A stretch of DNA of 45,753 bases from Lysobacter antibioticus. GTDB lineage: Bacteria; Pseudomonadota; Gammaproteobacteria; Xanthomonadales; Xanthomonadaceae. Below, in pieces: positions 7,832 to 15,808 of this stretch. The translations under genes were made by a program, and so were the position numbers. Numbering within the stretch: position 1 is the stretch's first letter; the number at the start of each line of letters is the position of its first letter. Location of the stretch: positions 4,969,267-5,015,019 of the forward strand of contig NZ_CP013141.1 in NCBI RefSeq assembly GCF_001442535.1, given 5' to 3'. The notes under the pieces are model-generated. The model had not been told where the DNA came from. It made no database searches and worked only from the letters and a program-made list of their open reading frames with translations.

Positions 7832-7982
7832 TGAAAAGCCAAGGCCCCGCCCCATCGGGTACTGCGCCCACGGCACAAGCGCGCGCCCTGTGGATCCACC
7901 CCGACAGCGCGGCAGGCCCCAACGGCGAAAGATTCTCATTCGCCCACTACCGCCTCGATCCAGCTACAATCCGCCCCACTTT

Positions 7983-8147
7983 CCTCCTCCGGGGAGTAGC
8001 CCACCCGCAGCCGCCAAGGCCTGCGGGGACATGCGTCAACACACTTGGCCCACCGGCCATGGCGCATGAGCGGCAGCCAGCGCGAACGATCCGGGTCCAC
8101 GACCCCATCGCCGAGCGCTAGCGACCACGGGCAAGACCGAAGGCAGG
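7983..8147 (+). ncRNA. yybP-ykoY manganese riboswitch
   Basis: The family landmarks are in order: GGGGAGUAG at 7991-7999, a GUCAA within 8036-8040, and GGGCAAGACC at 8129-8138. The closing P1 helix pairs 7983-7992 with 8137-8147 (about ten pairs, one mismatch, one bulge), as in known members where the GGGGAGUAG and CAAGACC strands meet. It sits directly upstream of a TMEM165/UPF0016 exporter, a known Mn-regulated target of this riboswitch class. The class binds Mn2+ and turns exporter expression on. Confidence 0.88.
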
Positions 8148-8156
8148 CGTTGCGCG

Positions 8157-8220
8157 CAACCCGGGTCGGGCCGCGCATCGTCCGCCTTCGCGTCCACGCG
8201 AATGCCCGACCCCGGAGTTG
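8157..8220 (+). promoter_or_regulatory. Shine-Dalgarno sequestering hairpin (riboswitch output)
   Basis: CAAC-CCGGGTCGGGC (8157-8171) can pair with GCCCGAC-CCCGG-A-GTTG (8204-8220). The GGAG at 8214-8217, five bases before the ATG at 8223, is inside the stem. This suggests translational control: manganese binding would favour a fold that frees the ribosome site. A GTTGCGCGCAAC palindrome at 8149-8160 overlaps the 5-prime strand and may compete with it. Confidence 0.7.
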
Positions 8221-8222
8221 TC

Positions 8223-8810
8223 ATGGATCTGTCCTTCCTCCCGGCCTCGGTCGTCACCACCCTCGTCTCGACGGGCACCGTCGCGCTCGCCGAAATCGGC
8301 GACAAGACCCAGTTGCTCGCCCTGCTGCTGGCCGCGCGCTTCCGCAAACCCTGGCCGATCATCGCCGGCATCCTCGTCGCCACCCTGCTCAACCATGCCC
8401 TCGCCGCCTGGTTCGGCACCCTGGTCGCGCATTGGCTGCGGCCGGAAGTGCTGCGCTGGATCGTCGCGGCGAGCTTCCTCGCCGTCGCGCTGTGGACGCT
8501 CAAGCCCGACCGGCTCGACGAAGAGCCCCAGTTCTCGGCGCGCGGCGCCTTCCTCGCCACCACCATTGCCTTCTTCTTCGCCGAGATCGGCGACAAGACC
8601 CAGGTCGCCACCGTGCTGCTCGCGACCCGCTACGAACCCTTGTGGGCGGTGATCGCCGGCACCACCGTCGGCATGCTGCTCGCCAACGTGCCGGTGGCGC
8701 TGCTCGGCAGCCGTTTTGCCGACCGCCTGCCCTTGAAAACCGCGCGCTACGTCGCAGCGGCCGTGTTCGCGGCACTGGCGATCTGGGTCGCGGTGCGCGG
8801 AATCGGCTGA
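8223..8810 (+). CDS. TMEM165/GDT1 (UPF0016) family manganese exporter
   Basis: 195 residues, inner-membrane protein with about six hydrophobic segments arranged as two homologous halves. Each half carries the family signature EIGDKT (24-29 and 121-126), whose acidic residues bind the cation. Bacterial members such as MneA export Mn2+, and plant and yeast relatives move Ca2+/Mn2+. I chose the ATG at 8223 because GGAG lies five bases before it and because it directly follows the manganese riboswitch; an upstream in-frame ATG at 8202 lies inside the sequestering hairpin. Expression should rise with manganese. It is transcribed alone. Confidence 0.93.
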   Translation: MDLSFLPASVVTTLVSTGTVALAEIGDKTQLLALLLAARFRKPWPIIAGILVATLLNHALAAWFGTLVAHWLRPEVLRWIVAASFLAVALWTLKPDRLDEEPQFSARGAFLATTIAFFFAEIGDKTQVATVLLATRYEPLWAVIAGTTVGMLLANVPVALLGSRFADRLPLKTARYVAAAVFAALAIWVAVRGIG

Positions 8811-8897
8811 CCGGCGGCCTCACCGACGCTCACGCGGGAGCCGGGCGACCGGCTCTCGCGCTATGCTCGCCGCGGACGGCAAGGGGATCGCGTAGGG

Positions 8898-10034
8898 ATG
8901 CACGGCATCGGCGGAAGGTTGCGCGGCGTACTGGTGGCGCTGTTGCTGCGGCCGGACGAAATCATGCTCGAGATCGGCGCCGGCGGCGAATTGCTGGTGG
9001 CGCGACTGCGCGCGGTGCTCGCCGCGATGCTGCTGCTGTTGCCGCTGTTCAACGCGATCGGCGGCGGCAGCGTCAAGGAAACCATGATCGGCCTGGGCGG
9101 GGCGGTCTTCGTCAACGTGTTCTCGCAGCTGTGGCTGGCCCTGGCCCGGCGCCAGCGCCGCTACCGCTGGCTGCCCTTCACCACCGCCGGCTTCGACGTC
9201 ACCGCCACCACCCTGGTGCTGGCCGCGCTCGCCGCCCAGCACCTGCCGGCCGGGCTCAACAGCCTGATCGTCTGGTGCGGCTACCTGTTCGCGATCCTGA
9301 TGACCGCGCTGCGCAGCGACGGCCGCGTCACCCTGTTCGCCGGCCTGCTCGCCTTGGTCCAGTACGGCGTGCTGATCACCGCCGTGTTCGCCGCCGCCGA
9401 TTCGCCGGAAGAGCTGATGTCGAGCGATTACGGCGCGGTCACCCTCGGCAGCCAGTCGCAGCGCATCGTCCTGCTGGCGATGGTGACCATCGCCACCTCG
9501 ATGGTCGTGTATCGGATGCAACGCCTGATCGAGATGTCCGGCACCGACGGCCTGACCCGGTTGCCGAACCGGACCTGGCTGACCCACCGCATCCCGCGCC
9601 TGTTCGACACCGTTCGCCGCGACGGCGGCAGCCTGACCCTGGCCCTGATCGACCTGGACCATTTCAAACGCATCAACGACGACTACGGCCACCGCCTCGG
9701 CGACCGCAGCCTGCGCCACCTGGTCGCGGTGCTGCGCGAACAGGCCGAACCCAGCGAATGGCTGGTGCGCCTGAGCGGCGGCGAATTCCTGCTGGTGATG
9801 CGCAAACCCTTGGGCACCGCCTTCGAGGAAGTCGACGCGATCCGCCGCACCGTCGCCGAGCGCCCGTTCGAGCCCGGCCGCGGCGCCGAGCCGCTGTGGC
9901 TGAGCTTCAGCGCCGGTCTGGTGACGTTTCCGCAGGAAGGCGGCGACCTCTCGCGCCTGCTCCGCCGCGCCGACCTGCGCCTGCAGCGGGCCAAGCAATC
10001 CGGCCGCAATCGCGTGGTCGCCCGCGATATCTGA
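8898..10034 (+). CDS. Membrane GGDEF-domain protein with degenerate active site
   Basis: 378 residues. The N-terminal 205 residues contain about six membrane helices. A GGDEF domain follows, starting at TDGLTRLPNR (216-225). The first metal-binding segment is intact (DLDHFKRIND, Asp252), but the signature loop reads SGGEF (293-297) instead of GGDEF. The third position, normally Asp/Glu and needed for metal and catalysis, is Gly. No RxxD inhibitory site precedes it. I infer that it is probably not an active diguanylate cyclase, but a GTP- or protein-binding sensor. The gene stands alone between the Mn exporter and the nucleoside transporter. Confidence 0.9.
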   Translation: MHGIGGRLRGVLVALLLRPDEIMLEIGAGGELLVARLRAVLAAMLLLLPLFNAIGGGSVKETMIGLGGAVFVNVFSQLWLALARRQRRYRWLPFTTAGFDVTATTLVLAALAAQHLPAGLNSLIVWCGYLFAILMTALRSDGRVTLFAGLLALVQYGVLITAVFAAADSPEELMSSDYGAVTLGSQSQRIVLLAMVTIATSMVVYRMQRLIEMSGTDGLTRLPNRTWLTHRIPRLFDTVRRDGGSLTLALIDLDHFKRINDDYGHRLGDRSLRHLVAVLREQAEPSEWLVRLSGGEFLLVMRKPLGTAFEEVDAIRRTVAERPFEPGRGAEPLWLSFSAGLVTFPQEGGDLSRLLRRADLRLQRAKQSGRNRVVARDI

Positions 10035-10155
10035 ACGAGCCGGCCCTGGCAAGCCCGGCGGCGCAGCTTGCCGCTGGCGCCGTCACTGCACTAGGCTGCC
10101 CCGATTAATAAGTCGCTAACAAGCCGCCGGGGCTCCGGCGCCCGGGGAGAGTGGA

Positions 10156-11454
10156 GTGGATTCGATTACGCGCGTGGCCTTCGGCCTGTTCGGTTTGGCG
10201 GTGCTCGTCGGCATTGCGTGGGTGTTCTCGGTCAACCGCCGTTCGGTCGACTGGAAGCTGGTCGGGATCGGCATCTCCCTGCAGATCGCCTTCGCCTCGG
10301 TGGTGCTGTTGGTGCCCGGCGGCAAGGACGTGTTCGACGCGATCGGCAAGGGTTTCGTGCACGTGCTGGAGTTCGTCGGCGCCGGCTCGAAGTTCATCTT
10401 CGGCGACCTCATGGACGTCAGCAAATTCGGCTTCATCTTCGCCTTCCAGGTGCTGCCGACGATCATCTTCTTCTCCGCCCTGATGGGCGTGCTCTACCAC
10501 CTCGGCGTGATGCAGGCGGTGGTGCGGGCGATGGCCTGGGCGATCACCAAGGTGATGCGCGTGTCCGGCGCCGAAACCACCAGCGTCTGCGCCAGCGTCT
10601 TCATCGGCCAGACCGAAGCGCCGCTGACCGTACGGCCGTACATCCCCAAGATGACCGAGTCCGAGCTGATCACGATGATGATCGGCGGCATGGCCCACAT
10701 CGCCGGCGGCGTGCTCGCCGCCTACGTCGGCATGCTCGGCGCCGGCGACCAGGACGCACAGGCGTTCTACGCCAAACACCTGCTCGCCGCCTCGATCATG
10801 GCCGCGCCGGCGACCCTGGTGATCGCCAAGATCCTCGTTCCCGAGACCGGTGAGCCGCTGACCCGCGGCACGGTCAAGATGGAAGTCGAGAAGAACACCG
10901 CCAACATCATCGACGCCGCCGCCGCCGGCGCCGGCGACGGCCTGCGCCTGGCGCTCAACATCGGCGCGATGCTGCTGGCCTTCATCGCCCTGATCGCGCT
11001 GGTCAACGCACCGCTGACCTGGATCGGCGAACAGACCGGCCTGGCCGCGGCGATCGGCAAGCCGACCGACCTGTCGACCCTGCTCGGCTTCCTGCTGGCG
11101 CCGATCGCCTGGGTGATCGGCACCCCTTGGGCCGACGCCAACGTGGTCGGCGGCCTGATCGGCGAGAAGGTGGTGCTCAACGAGTTCGTGGCCTATACCC
11201 ACCTGGCCGACATCGTCAACGGCAAGGTCGCCGGCGTCGCCCTCAGCGACGAAGGCCGCTTGATCGCCACGTACGCCCTGTGCGGTTTCGCCAACTTCAG
11301 CTCGATCGCGATCCAGATCGGCGGCATCGGCGGCCTGGCCCCGGAACGTCGCCAGGACCTCGCGCGTTTCGGCCTGCGCGCCGTGCTCGGCGGTTCCATC
11401 GCGACCTTCATGACCGCGACCATCGCCGGCGTACTGACTCATTTCTCCGCCTAA
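10156..11454 (+). CDS. nupC: Concentrative nucleoside transporter, NupC family
   Basis: 432 residues, a polytopic inner-membrane symporter importing nucleosides. Family landmarks are clear: SVFIGQTEAPL and GGMAHIAGG in the middle, and NEFVAYTHL near the C-terminal third, which belong to the nucleoside- and cation-binding regions of CNT transporters. The GTG at 10156 is chosen because GGGGAGA (10144-10150) lies five bases before it and the frame opens with a normal first membrane helix. It ends five bases before the ribokinase-like gene at 11459, so the two form an operon for nucleoside or ribose salvage. Confidence 0.93.
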   Translation: MDSITRVAFGLFGLAVLVGIAWVFSVNRRSVDWKLVGIGISLQIAFASVVLLVPGGKDVFDAIGKGFVHVLEFVGAGSKFIFGDLMDVSKFGFIFAFQVLPTIIFFSALMGVLYHLGVMQAVVRAMAWAITKVMRVSGAETTSVCASVFIGQTEAPLTVRPYIPKMTESELITMMIGGMAHIAGGVLAAYVGMLGAGDQDAQAFYAKHLLAASIMAAPATLVIAKILVPETGEPLTRGTVKMEVEKNTANIIDAAAAGAGDGLRLALNIGAMLLAFIALIALVNAPLTWIGEQTGLAAAIGKPTDLSTLLGFLLAPIAWVIGTPWADANVVGGLIGEKVVLNEFVAYTHLADIVNGKVAGVALSDEGRLIATYALCGFANFSSIAIQIGGIGGLAPERRQDLARFGLRAVLGGSIATFMTATIAGVLTHFSA

Positions 11455-11458
11455 GCCC

Positions 11459-12436
11459 ATGAGCCAAGCCTCCGCAGGTCGCGTCGTCGTCGTCGGTTCC
11501 TTCAACGTCGACCACGTCTGGTCCCTCGCCGCGCTGCCGCAGCCCGGCGAAACCCTCGCCGGCACCTACCGCACCGGTCCCGGCGGCAAGGGCTTCAACC
11601 AGGCCACCGCGGCCGCCCGCGCCGGCGCGCAAACCAGCTTCATCTGCGCCCTGGGCGAGGATGTCGGCGGCCAGCTCGCACACGCGCTCGCCGCCGGCGA
11701 CGGTATCGACCTGCGCGATCTGCGCAGCGACGCGCCGACCGGCACCGCCGGCATCTACGTCGATGCCGACGGCCGCAACACCATCGTCATCGGACCGGGC
11801 GCCAACGCCGAGCTGTCGGCGGAGTTCGTCGGCAGCCACGACGCCCTGCTCGGCACCGCGCAGGTCTTGCTGAGCCAGTTGGAGACGCCGGTCGAATCGG
11901 CCGCGGCCGCATTCTCCGCGGCACGCCGCATCGGCGCCCTGACCCTGCTCAACCCGGCCCCGGCCGACGCCGTCGCCAGCGACGCGCTGTGGGCGCTGGC
12001 CGATGTGATCACCCCGAACGAAACCGAGTTCTGCGCGCAGTTGCGTCTGCGCACCGGCGCCACGCTCGATCCCGACACCCTGAGCGTCCTGCCCGATGCC
12101 GAGCTGCACGCGCACTGCCGTCGCCTGCTTGGGCATGGCAGCGTAGTCGTGACTCTGGGCAAGGCCGGCTGCTTCGTTTCCCATGCCGACGGCGCCCTGC
12201 ACGGCGACGACTGCGCGTACTACCGCTGCCCCGCAGCCGCGGTCAAAGCCGTCGACACCACCGGCGCCGGCGACGCCTTCAACGGCGCCCTCGCCGCCTC
12301 GCTGGCCGCTACCGGCGAGGCCCCGTTCGCGGCGCATGTCGCCTACGCCAACCGCTATGCCGGCCTGTCGACCGAACGCGTCGGCGCGGCCGCGGCGATG
12401 CCGCGCGACGCCGAGGTGCGCGCGCGCTTCGGCTGA
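11459..12436 (+). CDS. rbsK: PfkB-family sugar kinase, ribokinase type
   Basis: 325 residues, cytoplasmic. PfkB motifs in order: GSFNVDHV at the N-terminus, GGKGFNQA (sugar binding), NPAPAD, TPNETE, VTLGKAGC, and DTTGAGDAFNG with the catalytic Asp near the C-terminus. The GGKG-NQA and NPAP motifs point to ribokinase rather than fructokinase or adenosine kinase. It follows nupC with a four-base gap, which suggests that imported nucleosides are cleaved and the ribose phosphorylated. The exact sugar is inferred. Confidence 0.88.
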   Translation: MSQASAGRVVVVGSFNVDHVWSLAALPQPGETLAGTYRTGPGGKGFNQATAAARAGAQTSFICALGEDVGGQLAHALAAGDGIDLRDLRSDAPTGTAGIYVDADGRNTIVIGPGANAELSAEFVGSHDALLGTAQVLLSQLETPVESAAAAFSAARRIGALTLLNPAPADAVASDALWALADVITPNETEFCAQLRLRTGATLDPDTLSVLPDAELHAHCRRLLGHGSVVVTLGKAGCFVSHADGALHGDDCAYYRCPAAAVKAVDTTGAGDAFNGALAASLAATGEAPFAAHVAYANRYAGLSTERVGAAAAMPRDAEVRARFG

Positions 12437-12470
12437 GCGGTTCGCCGCTCCCGACGGATTTGCTTTAAGG

Positions 12471-12579
12471 GTAGGAGCGACGCGAGTCGCGACCAAGGGA
12501 CGCGGAGCGAATACACCGTTGCCGTGATCGATCGAAGCCGCGCACGTCCACGTGGGTAGGAGCGACGCGAGTCGCGACC
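12471..12579 (+). repeat. Pair of GTAG-type REP hairpins, 85 bases apart
   Basis: GTAGGAGCGACGCGAGTCGCGACC-type hairpins at 12471-12494 and 12556-12579, same orientation, start-to-start distance exactly 85. The stem carries the paired change CG to TA compared with the copies at 7183 (GCGACGCGAGTCGC), so pairing is kept. They follow the ribokinase stop codon by 34 bases. Confidence 0.85.
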
Positions 12580-12620
12580 GCGCTGCGATGGGTTCGCGGC
12601 GCATCGCTCAAGCAAAACCT

Positions 12621-12644
12621 AGATCTAGATCTAGATCTAGATCT
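12621..12644. repeat. (AGATCT)4 hexanucleotide microsatellite
   Basis: Four perfect AGATCT units just outside the left end of repeat element copy 2. Copy 1 has a single AGATCT-GGATC remnant at the same place (about 6856), so this array expanded from a shared flank. Confidence 0.9.
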
Positions 12645-12773
12645 AACGCTAAGAGCTTCCGCCACCAAAGCGGCGGGTAACTTTCTTTTGTCTAAAGCAA
12701 CAAAAGAAAGGTAACCAAAGAAAAATGCTTTTCTTTGAATCACAAGCCCGCACGAGCGGTGCTTCCGCAGGGA

Positions 12774-12829
12774 TTTTTCATACGGGACATCCCTGTCCCG
12801 ATGAAAAACGGCGCGCATCCCTGCGCGCC
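12774..12829. repeat. Hairpins A and B, left arm of repeat element copy 2
   Basis: Identical in sequence to the left-arm hairpins of copy 1 (6996-7051), while the flanking bases have diverged. This suggests selection on, or recent spread of, this segment. Confidence 0.8.
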
Positions 12830-12908
12830 GCCCTCCGGGTCTTCGATTGCCTTCGCTAATGCGAGGCGACGCACAGCAACGGCAAAATCCATACAACAAC
12901 CGCAATCG

Positions 12909-12956
<48 letters not shown>

Positions 12957-13008
12957 ATGAGCTTGGCGCAGCACCGCTCTTGCGAGAACACCTGGAGACC
13001 CGGAGGGC

Positions 13009-13062
13009 GGCGCACAGGACGTGCGCCGTTTTCCGATAAGACAGGGACGTCTTATCGGAAAA
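13009..13062. repeat. Hairpins B and A, right arm of repeat element copy 2
   Basis: Hairpin B (13009-13027) has the stem GGCGCAC / GTGCGCC. Hairpin A (13029-13062) has a 14-bp stem TTTTCCGATAAGAC / GTCTTATCGGAAAA. Compared with copy 1 only loop bases differ (AGGGAC versus AAGGAT). Confidence 0.85.
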
Positions 13063-13248
13063 TCCCGGCGCGGGCTGCGTGCTCGCAGGGGAGCTTCGTC
13101 AAGGAAAGCCCTTTTCTTTGGTTACTTTTCTTTTGGGCCAGCAAAAGAAAGTAACCCGGCCGCTTTAGCGGACGGAAGCTTTGCCCTTTGCCCTTTGCCT
13201 TTGCCGTTACCTCTTGCGGACCGATACGCCGCAACGCCATTACATCGC

Positions 13249-13527
13249 GGTCGCGGCTCGCGCCGCTCCTACCCGGTGAAAGCAGCCGCCCTTCGACCGG
13301 CAGCGTCGGCCTTGTTGCCTCAGCACGTCCCCTGGTCGCGGCTCGCGCCGCTCCTACCCGGCGAAAGCAGCCGCCCTTCGACTGGCAGCGTCGGCCTTGT
13401 TGCATCAGCACGTCCCCTGGTCGCGGCTCGCGCCGCTCCTACCCGGCGAAAGCAGCCACCCTTCGCCCGGCCACATCGGCCTTGTTGCCTCTGCACGTCC
13501 CTCGGTCGCGGCTCACGCCGCTCCTAA
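13249..13527 (-). repeat. REP tandem array with 85-base period (3 full units plus a partial one)
   Basis: REP hairpins start at 13249, 13334, 13419 and 13504, each exactly 85 bases from the last. The spacers are also near-identical between the first two units and similar in the third; the fourth is truncated after CTCCTA. The array ends about 84 bases before the Fur-like box of the next gene. The 13.2-kb side begins with TTTGCC-type repeats at the edge of element copy 2. Confidence 0.9.
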
Positions 13528-13610
13528 AGGGGCTGTAGCCCCCCGACGGGGCTAGAAGCCCAGCCCCACCGGCCTCCCGCCAGGGACATGGCCGACCCAC
13601 CCTTTTGTTT

Positions 13611-13629
13611 GAGAATGGTTCGCATTAAC
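13611..13629 (+). promoter_or_regulatory. Fur-like box upstream of the first siderophore receptor
   Basis: GAGAATGGTTCGCATTAAC matches the 19-base Fur consensus at 13 positions, with both half-site cores (GAGAATG, CATTA) present. It lies 37 bases before the chosen ATG at 13666. Confidence 0.7.
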
Positions 13630-13665
13630 ATGCGAATCCTGTCGCAGTTCCCAGGCCTCTCCCGC

Positions 13666-15786
13666 ATGCCCCGTTTCTCGTTCCTCGCCAGCGCCCTGCT
13701 GGCCGCCCTCGCCGCGCCCGTCGCCCACGCCGACGAGGCCAAGGACATCGACCGCGTCACCGTCTCGGCCAGCACCAGCCGCATGCCGAACTCCGAGGCC
13801 GCGCTGGCGAATACCATCACCGTGATCGATCAGGAACAGCTGCGCCAGCAGTTGGCCGTGACCCAGGACATCTCGCAGGTCCTGGCCAACCTGATTCCCT
13901 CGTTCGCGCCGTCGCGGCAGAAGCTCACCAACGGCGGCGAAACCCTGCGCGGGCGCAAGCCGCTGTACCTGATCGACGGCGTGCCGCAATCGACGCCGCT
14001 GCGCGAGGGCGGTCGCGACGGCCACACCATCGACCCGGCGATGATCGAACGCATCGAAGTCATCCACGGCGCCAATGCGCTGCAGGGCCTCGGCGCCTCG
14101 GGCGGCATCATCAACATCATCACCAAGCGCGCGCCGCGCCAGGACGGCGAACGCTTCCACGAGCTCAGCCTCGGCGCCAGCACCGCGCTGCCGAGCCAGA
14201 GCGACGGCAGTGGCTATCGCGCCTCGTATCTGTTCGGCACCCGCCAAGGCGCGTTCGACTTCGTCGGCGGCGTCTCCTTCGCCAGCGAAGGCCTGTACTA
14301 CGACGGCAACGGCAACGCGATCGCGGTCAACGACATCCAGGGCGACCTGATGGACGCGCGCAGCAACAACCTGTTCGCCAAGGCCGGCTGGGACCTCGAC
14401 GAACAGCGCCGCCTGCAGCTCACCGCCAATCGCTACGAGTTGGAAGGCAACAACGACTACATCACCGTCAACGGCGACATCCGCAGCGGCCGCCTCGCCA
14501 CCTCGGCGCGCGGCAGCCGCGAAGGCCAGGGCGCGCGCAACCGCTCGACTTCGCTGGTGCTGGACTACACCGACAAGTCGGTGGCCGGCGGTTATCTGCA
14601 GGCGCAGCTGTACTGGGTCGACTTCAAGGGCCTGTACGGCGCCACCGACTGGGAAGATTTCTGGCGCGACGGCCGCGACCCGCATTGGTGGGACCAGTCG
14701 CAGAACGTCTCGGAAAAACTCGGCGGCAAGTTCAGTTGGTCGCGCGACAACCTGTTCGACCAGCGCCTGCGCGTCACCCTCGGCCTCGACTGGGGGCGCG
14801 ACACGACCTATCAGGAACTGGTGGTCAGCGGCCTGAAGTGGGTGCCGGAGACGCAGTACGAATCCTGGTCGCCGTTCGTCCAGGCCGAATGGTGGGTCGC
14901 CGACAAGGTGATGCTGACCGGCGGCGTACGCCACGAGCGCGGCCAGCTTAAGGTCGACGACTTCACCACGATCCCGGCCAACGCCGGCGGCAGCCGTTTC
15001 GTCGAAGGCGGCTCGCCCAAGACCAGCAAGACCCTGCCGAACTTCGGCGCGGTCTGGGAAGCCAGCGACGCGCTGAAGTTCTACGCCTCGTACTCGGAGG
15101 GCTACACCGTCGCCGACATCGGCCGCGTGCTGCGCGGCATCACCGCGCCGAACCAGCGCGTCGACAACCTGATCGACCTGTCGCCGGTCGTGTCGGACAA
15201 CCGCGAGGTCGGCCTGGACTTCGACGACGGCCGTTGGGTCGCGCACGTGGCGGCGTACTGGTCCGACTCCGACCTCGGTTCGCGCCTGGCCTTCGACCGC
15301 AATACCCAGAGCTATAACGTCGTGCGCGAGCGCACCGAGATCCGCGGCGTCGAAGCCAATCTCGCCTTCCGCTTCTCCGACGCCGGCCGCGTCGGCCTGG
15401 GTTATGCCGGCGCCGAAGGCCGCTACGACAGCGACGGCGACGATCGCGTCGACAGCGACCTGCCGGGCATCAACATCAGCCCCGACCGCATCATCGCGTT
15501 CTGGGACCACAGCTGGAGCGAGAACGTCTCGACTCGGCTGCAGGGCAGCCGCTCGCTGGACCGCGACTTCGACCTCAAGGGCGTGCGCGTGGCCAGCACC
15601 GACGGCTACACCACGCTCGACCTGCAGGCCCGCTTCAAGCTGCCGGCCGGCCAGCTCAACCTCGGCGTGGAGAACCTGCTCGACGAACAGTACGTGACCT
15701 ACTACTCGCAGAGCACGCCGCGCAACGACACCTACGTCGCCGGCCGCGGCCGCGTGTTGAGCGCGAGCTGGCAATATCGCTTCTGA
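13666..15786 (+). CDS. TonB-dependent siderophore receptor
   Basis: 706 residues from the ATG at 13666, which opens directly with a signal peptide (FLASALLAALAAPVAHA) and leaves room for a promoter at the Fur box. ATGs at 13588 and 13630 are in frame, but lie before or inside the box. A VTVSAST TonB-box-like segment follows, then a plug with LRGRKPLYLIDGVPQS and IERIEVIHGANALQGLGASG, and a 22-strand-type barrel ending in Phe. The plug resembles ferric-siderophore (aerobactin/catecholate type) receptors rather than haem ones; there is no FRAP motif. The ligand cannot be told. It is followed by a PepSY membrane protein 22 bases later, a common pairing for siderophore receptors. Confidence 0.92.
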   Translation: MPRFSFLASALLAALAAPVAHADEAKDIDRVTVSASTSRMPNSEAALANTITVIDQEQLRQQLAVTQDISQVLANLIPSFAPSRQKLTNGGETLRGRKPLYLIDGVPQSTPLREGGRDGHTIDPAMIERIEVIHGANALQGLGASGGIINIITKRAPRQDGERFHELSLGASTALPSQSDGSGYRASYLFGTRQGAFDFVGGVSFASEGLYYDGNGNAIAVNDIQGDLMDARSNNLFAKAGWDLDEQRRLQLTANRYELEGNNDYITVNGDIRSGRLATSARGSREGQGARNRSTSLVLDYTDKSVAGGYLQAQLYWVDFKGLYGATDWEDFWRDGRDPHWWDQSQNVSEKLGGKFSWSRDNLFDQRLRVTLGLDWGRDTTYQELVVSGLKWVPETQYESWSPFVQAEWWVADKVMLTGGVRHERGQLKVDDFTTIPANAGGSRFVEGGSPKTSKTLPNFGAVWEASDALKFYASYSEGYTVADIGRVLRGITAPNQRVDNLIDLSPVVSDNREVGLDFDDGRWVAHVAAYWSDSDLGSRLAFDRNTQSYNVVRERTEIRGVEANLAFRFSDAGRVGLGYAGAEGRYDSDGDDRVDSDLPGINISPDRIIAFWDHSWSENVSTRLQGSRSLDRDFDLKGVRVASTDGYTTLDLQARFKLPAGQLNLGVENLLDEQYVTYYSQSTPRNDTYVAGRGRVLSASWQYRF

Positions 15787-15808
15787 GTCCGCTTCCGGCC
15801 CGCCCAGC

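Noticed and set aside
6770..7980. Hidden gene or small RNA island in the first gene-free stretch
   Set aside because: All open frames are explained by hexamers, hairpins and REPs.
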